Source: Opitutales bacterium UBA7389 (lineage in GTDB: Bacteria; Verrucomicrobiota; Verrucomicrobiia; Opitutales; Opitutaceae). Taken from it: a stretch of 11,917 nt of DNA. Positions 7,245 through 11,917 of this stretch are shown here, piece after piece (the first letter of the stretch is position 1; every line of letters begins with the position of its first letter). The stretch covers positions 541 to 12,457 of the forward strand of contig DKNL01000064.1 in the NCBI GenBank assembly GCA_002474325.1, read 5' to 3'. The notes below the pieces were generated by a model. It searched no databases. It was not told where the DNA came from and worked only from the letters and a program-made list of their open reading frames with translations. The position numbers were made by a program, and so were the translations under genes.

Positions 7245-7273
7245 TTGTTAGGGGTATTGGAAGGTTGTTTATT
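7245..7273 (+). promoter_or_regulatory. Possible sigma-70 promoter before the symporter gene
   Basis: TTGTTA (7245-7250) and TTTATT (7268-7273) each match the consensus at 4 of 6 bases, with the ideal 17-base spacer. The predicted start of transcription would leave a leader of only about 10 bases before ATG 7291. A longer message from upstream is equally possible. Confidence 0.3.
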
Positions 7274-7290
7274 CGGAGCGTTCCGTCTTA

Positions 7291-8649
7291 ATGAGTGCGT
7301 ATAGTAGAGCGCTAACCCCAAAATCTATGGAACTACACAAAATCAAACTAACAAGATGGATTGTAATGGCCATGCTGGCCGGAGCTGTAGTTGGCCTAAC
7401 TCTTTCCCAATTCGTGGAGTTCGCGATCGATTCGGGAACTGGACGGGTGAAGCTAGATGCTCAGAATCGTCCGATTTTGGAACAGGGTTTCGTTGCCGAC
7501 TATATAATTAACGGCTTCTTCCAATTTCTCAGCGAAGCGTTTATTCGCAGTTTGAAAGCCTTAGTGATCCCGCTTGTGTTCGTTTCTCTGATTTGCGGCA
7601 CGGCGGCCATGGATAACGTAAGGAAACTGGGAACGATTGGGCTAAAAACGCTAGCATTGTATCTGTTTACTACAGCTGTCGCTATTACGATCGCTATTAT
7701 CGTAGCGCTGATCGTTCGACCTGGCGAGGGGGTGCAAGTGACGGATACCAATGATTTTGTTCCCGGAGAAACTAAACCGTTGCTTCAAGTATTCATCGAC
7801 ATATTCCCTGAGAACGTCGTTTTTGCGTTCGTGAATGGAGAGATGCTGCAAATTATCGTGGCCGCCCTTTCATTCGGTATCGCGCTAGTGGTCTCTGGCG
7901 ATCACGGGAGACGAATTTTGGACATTTTCAAGGATCTCAACGAGGTGATTATGAAACTCGTGATTATCGTGATGCTCATGGCACCCTTTGGCGTATTCGC
8001 AAAGATATCTCAGGTTTTCGCTAAGGAGGGATTCGATACGATCTTCGCTTTGGGCAAATATTTTATCTTAGTTATAGTGGTGTTGTTGATACACGGTTTA
8101 TTGGTTTATCCGACAATGCTGAAGGTATTGACGGGACTGAGCCCTCTTCAATTCTTCAAGAAGATGCGAAACGTACAGCTGTTCGCTTTTAGCACAGCGA
8201 GCAGCAACGCTACCATTCCGGTGACGATGCGAACTGTCGAGGAGCGTCTAGGAGCTTCCAAAAAAGTAGCATCCTTCACGGTGCCGTTAGGGGCCACTAT
8301 AAATATGGATGGAACGGCGATAATGCAGGGCGTCGCCACTGTGTTTATCGCCCAACTGTCGGGAATCGATCTTTCTATTGCCCAATATTTGACGGTCATT
8401 CTCGCCGCGACAATGGCTTCTGTTGGAACCGCTGGGGTACCAAGCGCGGGCCTCGTCATGCTAACCATGGTACTTGGGCTAGTAGGGCTCCCTCCGGACA
8501 AGATTGGGTTAATAATCGGGATTGACCGGTTGCTCGACATGGTGAGAACCGCGGTAAATGTCACTGGAGATTCGGCCATAACCTGTATTATCGCCAATTC
8601 CGAAGACGCGCTCGATAAGAATGTATACGATCGTTCCCATAAGACATAG
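7291..8649 (+). CDS. Sodium:dicarboxylate / acidic amino-acid symporter (DAACS family)
   Basis: This 452-residue inner-membrane protein has the fold motifs of the GltP/GltPh group. The HP1 serine-rich loop STASSNATIP starts at 301. The TM7 motif NMDGTA is at 338-343, and the HP2 loop SVGTAGVPSAG at 377-387. TM8 carries DRLLDMVRTAVNVTGD at 412-427. The residues matching GltPh Asp390, Asp394, Arg397, Thr398, Asn401 and Asp405 are all kept (Asp412, Asp416, Arg419, Thr420, Asn423, Asp427). The arginine and second aspartate argue for aspartate/glutamate rather than a neutral amino acid. ATG 7291 has GGAG 12 bases upstream; Met13 is an alternative start that would still leave TM1 whole. The long loop at about 50-70 is somewhat larger than in short homologues. 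uvrB begins 8 bp after the stop. Confidence 0.94.
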   Translation: MSAYSRALTPKSMELHKIKLTRWIVMAMLAGAVVGLTLSQFVEFAIDSGTGRVKLDAQNRPILEQGFVADYIINGFFQFLSEAFIRSLKALVIPLVFVSLICGTAAMDNVRKLGTIGLKTLALYLFTTAVAITIAIIVALIVRPGEGVQVTDTNDFVPGETKPLLQVFIDIFPENVVFAFVNGEMLQIIVAALSFGIALVVSGDHGRRILDIFKDLNEVIMKLVIIVMLMAPFGVFAKISQVFAKEGFDTIFALGKYFILVIVVLLIHGLLVYPTMLKVLTGLSPLQFFKKMRNVQLFAFSTASSNATIPVTMRTVEERLGASKKVASFTVPLGATINMDGTAIMQGVATVFIAQLSGIDLSIAQYLTVILAATMASVGTAGVPSAGLVMLTMVLGLVGLPPDKIGLIIGIDRLLDMVRTAVNVTGDSAITCIIANSEDALDKNVYDRSHKT

Positions 8650-8657
8650 ACTGACAA

Positions 8658-10700
8658 ATGGATACGCTAAAGGAGGAGGGAACATTATACGATCTGCGAT
8701 CCGATTATCAGCCCATGGGCGATCAGCCTGAGGCAATCGATGCGATCGTATCTTCGATAGAATCGGGCAACCGATATCAAACGTTACTGGGTGTCACAGG
8801 GTCGGGAAAGACGTTTAGCATGGCCAACATAATTGCCCGTTGCCGACGGCCTGCTTTGGTGATTTCCCACAACAAGACTCTTGCGGCTCAGCTGTACTCG
8901 GAACTTAAGAACTTCTTTCCCAATAATGCAGTGGAGTATTTCGTCAGCTATTACGATTACTACCAGCCAGAAGCCTATGTTCCATCAACGGATACGTTTA
9001 TCGAGAAAGACTCTTCGATAAACGATGAGATCGACCGCCTGCGGATTTCGGCGACAAGCAGTTTGATTAGCCGGCGTGATGTAATCGTTGTCGCCAGTGT
9101 ATCCTGCATTTATGGATTGGGCACGCCTGAGGATTTCGAGGAGCTGATGATCGGGTTGCACCAAGGCGAGGAGCTGGGAAGGGATATCTTTCTCAATCGA
9201 CTAGTGGAGATTCAGTATGAACGAAACGATGTCGAACTAACACGGGGTAGGTTCCGAGTCAGAGGCGACATCGTTGATGTAATGCCTGCCTACTTAGAGA
9301 AAGGACTGCGCATCGAATTTTGGGGAGACGAAGTAGAGCGGCTTACTGAATTCGATCCACTGACTGGGGAGTCCGTTAGGAGCTTTGAACAGTTCAATTT
9401 GTATCCAGCTAATCAGTTCGTAACTACGAAGGAGAAGATCGCTAAGGCGATCGGATCTATAAAAGGTGAGTTGAAGAGCCGAGTAGCCGAATTCGAAGAA
9501 CAGGGCAAATTATTGGAGGCCCAGCGCATCAGCATGCGAACGAATTACGATCTGGAGATGCTTCATGAAGTCGGATTCTGCAATGGTATTGAGAATTATT
9601 CGATGCATCTATCGGGCAGAAAACCTGGAGAGAGGCCGTCCTGTCTGATCGACTTCTTCGATGACGATTTCGTTCTCCTCGTAGACGAAAGTCACGCGAC
9701 AATCCCGCAAATAGGGGCGATGTACACAGGAGACCATTCGCGCAAGTCAACCTTGGTCGAGCACGGATTTCGTTTGCCGTCTGCTCTAGATAATCGCCCG
9801 ATGAATTTCGACGAATTTTTAGGTGTCACAGGGACCACTGTGTTTGTGTCAGCGACGCCGGCAAAATTCGAATTCGAAAGGAGCGATGTCGTAGCTGAAC
9901 AGATCATTCGTCCAACAGGGTTACTCGATCCGCAGATTGAGATTCGGCCAATAAAGGGACAAGTCGAGCATCTAATCGGAGAAGTCAATCGAGCAATCGA
10001 GAAGGAAGAACGAGTGCTGGTTACTACGCTGACAAAAAGACTTTCTGAGGACATTACGGTTTATCTTAGAGAGCGTGAGATCAGCGTTGAATACCTTCAT
10101 TCAGACATCGATGCGATCGAACGCGTGGAGATCCTAAGGCGTTTGAGGGCAGGAGATTTCGATGTTCTGGTTGGAATCAATCTACTACGAGAAGGCTTGG
10201 ACCTTCCAGAGGTAGCTTTGGTGGCAATCCTCGACGCGGATAAGGAGGGCTTTTTGAGAAGCCAGACAAGTTTGGTTCAAACAGCCGGTCGAGCTGCTAG
10301 GCACGAGAACGGACGGGTTATTTTCTATGCGGATGTAATCACTGATTCCATACGCATTACGATGGAGATCACCGATCGGAGGCGAGCTAAGCAGATCGAG
10401 TATAATGCTGAACACGGTATCACACCCAAAAGCGTTGTGCGACCAGTACAAAAGAGTTTGTACGACGGGAAAACTAACGATGAGAAAACACCTTTTACTG
10501 TCAGCGAAGATGAAGATGTAGAGACGGTCATCAACGAGATCACCGTAGAGATGGGCGAAGCCGCATCAAAACTCGAATTCGAGCGAGCGGCGTTACTTCG
10601 CGATCAGATTGACGCCCTTCGATCGGAAGATTTTTCGAACGGAAAGAAAAAGCGTGGGCGAACCTATGGGAAGCGAGGCTATAACGGACGGCGTAGGTAA
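8658..10700 (+). CDS. uvrB: UvrABC excinuclease subunit B
   Basis: This full-length 680-residue UvrB verifies damage after loading by UvrA and recruits UvrC for dual incision in nucleotide excision repair. Walker A GVTGSGKT is at 45-52 (Lys51). The damage-probing beta-hairpin YFVSYYDYYQPEAYVP begins at about 94. The DESH box is at 343-346 and helicase motif VI QTAGRAAR at 541-548. The C-terminal UVR motif that contacts UvrC is at about 622-657, followed by a basic tail. ATG 8658 gives the usual distance to GDQPEAI. There is no Shine-Dalgarno before it; a strong AAGGAGGAGGGA lies inside codons 5-8 with no in-frame start after it. With only 8 bp to the symporter stop, translation may depend on coupling. 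No LexA-type palindrome was noticed in the short gap. Confidence 0.98.
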   Translation: MDTLKEEGTLYDLRSDYQPMGDQPEAIDAIVSSIESGNRYQTLLGVTGSGKTFSMANIIARCRRPALVISHNKTLAAQLYSELKNFFPNNAVEYFVSYYDYYQPEAYVPSTDTFIEKDSSINDEIDRLRISATSSLISRRDVIVVASVSCIYGLGTPEDFEELMIGLHQGEELGRDIFLNRLVEIQYERNDVELTRGRFRVRGDIVDVMPAYLEKGLRIEFWGDEVERLTEFDPLTGESVRSFEQFNLYPANQFVTTKEKIAKAIGSIKGELKSRVAEFEEQGKLLEAQRISMRTNYDLEMLHEVGFCNGIENYSMHLSGRKPGERPSCLIDFFDDDFVLLVDESHATIPQIGAMYTGDHSRKSTLVEHGFRLPSALDNRPMNFDEFLGVTGTTVFVSATPAKFEFERSDVVAEQIIRPTGLLDPQIEIRPIKGQVEHLIGEVNRAIEKEERVLVTTLTKRLSEDITVYLREREISVEYLHSDIDAIERVEILRRLRAGDFDVLVGINLLREGLDLPEVALVAILDADKEGFLRSQTSLVQTAGRAARHENGRVIFYADVITDSIRITMEITDRRRAKQIEYNAEHGITPKSVVRPVQKSLYDGKTNDEKTPFTVSEDEDVETVINEITVEMGEAASKLEFERAALLRDQIDALRSEDFSNGKKKRGRTYGKRGYNGRRR

Positions 10701-10815
10701 CGAAATCGCTGGTTTTTTAAATCTAGTTGGTCCTAGGGTAGCCGTCGATCTCTGAGTGCCATTTCAAAAGCAGAAAAGGCATCTTGCTTGATTGCAGAAT
10801 TTGAGAATCAAAGGC

Positions 10816-10833
10816 TGGAAGCATATGCTTCCA
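10816..10833. repeat. 18-bp perfect palindrome downstream of uvrB
   Basis: TGGAAGCATATGCTTCCA is fully self-complementary, with no central loop. It lies 115 bp after the uvrB stop and about 50 bp before the terminator hairpin. A weaker arm pair (TTGATT ... AATCAA) flanks it on the left. It could be a binding site for a dimeric regulator or an RNA-processing hairpin. The short TTTATGG after it is too poor in T for a good terminator. Confidence 0.45.
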
Positions 10834-10881
10834 TTTATGGTCCTCCAGAGATAACCGCCACCCACAGCAAGATAGAAAAGA

Positions 10882-10916
10882 AAAAAGCAGAAGGGGTATA
10901 ACCGCTTCTGCTTTTT
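10882..10916. terminator. Bidirectional rho-independent terminator
   Basis: The arms AAAAAGCAGAAG (10882-10893) and CTTCTGCTTTTT (10905-10916) pair perfectly over 12 bp. The inner GGT/ACC can add 3 bp around an ATA loop, past one G-G mismatch. The A-run and T-run give a U-tract on either strand, so the hairpin can stop uvrB transcripts (plus) and those of the convergent TPR gene (minus), whose stop codon is only 24 bp away. Confidence 0.88.
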
Positions 10917-10939
10917 AAAAGACAATTTCGTTGGGCCTT

Positions 10940-11917
10940 TTAGAGGCCTAAGTTAGCCAAGTGAACTTTGCGTACCTGTTCGAGATAGCGCGTTACGAAG
11001 TCGCGTGGGTCGAGAGTGTTAGCCCGCTCTAGGTGTGGGATAGCTTTGCCGTATTGCTCGCGAGCAACGTAAGAACGGGCCCAAGCTATCAATCCTTTCA
11101 CTTCTATGTCCGGAATCTTGGTCACGCGATCGTAGTAAAGGTCAGCGCGAGCGTAGCCCTCATTCGTGTCTTGCGACGTATAGTGATCCGCAAGCATCAT
11201 CAAGGCATCTCCATCGAGGGGGTCGTTCTCGATAAGCTTTTCCAAAATCGGAATGAAAACGTCGGTTAGCCCATCGTTCATAGCGATATGGGATTCCATG
11301 CGCAACAGACGAGTGTCGTCGTCTGTGGAAAAGCGATTGCTATACGTGCTGCGGATGTCAGCGATAAGCGTTTTGGCTTCGTTGAAGGCGCCTCGTCCTA
11401 CGAGGATGTCCGCTGTATCGATATGAGTTTTAACGGGGCGATTGGGATCTTTTTGGATCGCTTTGCGGTAATATTTGAGGGCTAGCTCGTTCAAGCTACG
11501 AGACATGTAGATGTTGCCCATGAACTCTAGCGATTCCGGGCTAGACTTCCCCAGGCGATCGACAATTTCCTGAATAGCCACTGCAGTTTCCGCGTCATCC
11601 AGTCCCAGGTAAGCATTGGCCTGGCTGATCCAGATGATCTCATTTTCAGGCTCCAAGAGAAGAATTTCCTCCAGAACGGCAATCGACTCTTGGTATTTCT
11701 TCTGATTCAATAGAGCTTTAGCCAAACCCAGTTGCCAGTCTTTGACATTAGCGTCGAGTACGATTGCTTCCCGATAGGCTGTTTCCGCAGAAATGAACTG
11801 GCCTCCATTGACGTAGCACAGCCCAAGAAGACCGAAAGTCGTGCTGTCACGAGATCCGAGATCGATTGCCTTAACGAAGTGATTTTTAGCTTTTTCGAAC
11901 TCTCCCGATTGAACCAT
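10940..11917 (-). CDS. TPR-repeat protein (5' end outside window)
   Basis: The visible 325 residues consist of tetratricopeptide repeats, which form a helical scaffold for protein binding. Typical units are GEFEKAKNHFVKAIDLG, GQFISAETAYREAIVLD, KKYQESIAVLEEILLLEPEN, LNELALKYYRKAIQKDPNR and EQYGKAIPHLERANTLDPRD, with looser helical pairs between. The frame is open to the right edge. The Met at the edge is probably an internal residue, because the first repeat is already under way there. A signal peptide or other N-terminal domain cannot be judged. The protein ends at ANLGL just before the bidirectional terminator. TPR proteins of this kind often serve in envelope or cytoskeletal assembly, but no partner is visible here. 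Confidence 0.88.
   Translation of the reverse strand: MVQSGEFEKAKNHFVKAIDLGSRDSTTFGLLGLCYVNGGQFISAETAYREAIVLDANVKDWQLGLAKALLNQKKYQESIAVLEEILLLEPENEIIWISQANAYLGLDDAETAVAIQEIVDRLGKSSPESLEFMGNIYMSRSLNELALKYYRKAIQKDPNRPVKTHIDTADILVGRGAFNEAKTLIADIRSTYSNRFSTDDDTRLLRMESHIAMNDGLTDVFIPILEKLIENDPLDGDALMMLADHYTSQDTNEGYARADLYYDRVTKIPDIEVKGLIAWARSYVAREQYGKAIPHLERANTLDPRDFVTRYLEQVRKVHLANLGL

Noticed and set aside
8148..8657. Long minus-strand open frame (169 codons) opposite the symporter gene
   Set aside because: It is exactly antisense to conserved symporter motifs and has a low-complexity composition (many Ser, Thr, Ile, Pro) typical of shadow frames.
10737..10901. Open plus-strand stretch of 54 codons after uvrB that reads plausibly (for example CLIAEFENQRLEAYASIYG), with a possible TTG start at 10788
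   Set aside because: It has no ATG, only a faint ribosome site, and runs through the palindrome and into the terminator hairpin before its stop. I recognise no family. Probably chance.

Overview
The window holds ordinary housekeeping and transport genes of a mid-GC bacterium. It contains no CRISPR array, rRNA, tRNA or intact mobile element that I can see. The best taxonomic guess is a Verrucomicrobiota member of the Opitutia (Puniceicoccales or Coraliomargarita type). This rests on remembered family patterns for the two unnamed minus-strand proteins at 2169-3690, the membrane/coiled-coil protein at 5097-6497 and the RNase III-like remnant at 1796-2158. It is an impression, not a search result. 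Several genes lack a clear Shine-Dalgarno sequence.

Layout. 1-1667 (minus): a SulP-family anion transporter with a C-terminal STAS domain, cut by the left edge. 1796-2158 (plus): a small RNase III-like reading frame interrupted by two in-frame TAG codons. 2169-3690 (minus): a two-gene unit of a conserved acidic protein of unknown function followed by a protein that resembles a sigma factor fused to an anti-sigma-like tail. 3876-4160 (plus): acylphosphatase. 4179-4405 (plus): the broken start of an ABC-transporter ATPase gene. 4462-7169 (plus): APS kinase (cysC), a two-TM coiled-coil membrane protein and a HAD hydrolase that begins on the base after the membrane gene's stop. 7291-10700 (plus): a sodium:dicarboxylate/glutamate symporter and uvrB, 8 bp apart. 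10816-10916: an 18-bp perfect palindrome and a strong hairpin that can terminate uvrB from one side and the facing TPR gene from the other. 10940-11917 (minus): a TPR-repeat protein cut by the right edge.

Functionally, SulP (sulfate or bicarbonate uptake) and CysC (PAPS synthesis) could both touch sulfate metabolism. They are far apart, on opposite strands, and no sulfate adenylyltransferase is in view, so the link is weak. The symporter keeps every residue used for acidic amino-acid binding in the GltPh family. UvrB is complete and standard. The points most worth a second look are the double-amber RNase III-like gene, the decayed ABC ATPase between acyP and cysC, the sigma/anti-sigma-like fusion with its partner, and the uncharacterised membrane protein between cysC and the HAD gene.
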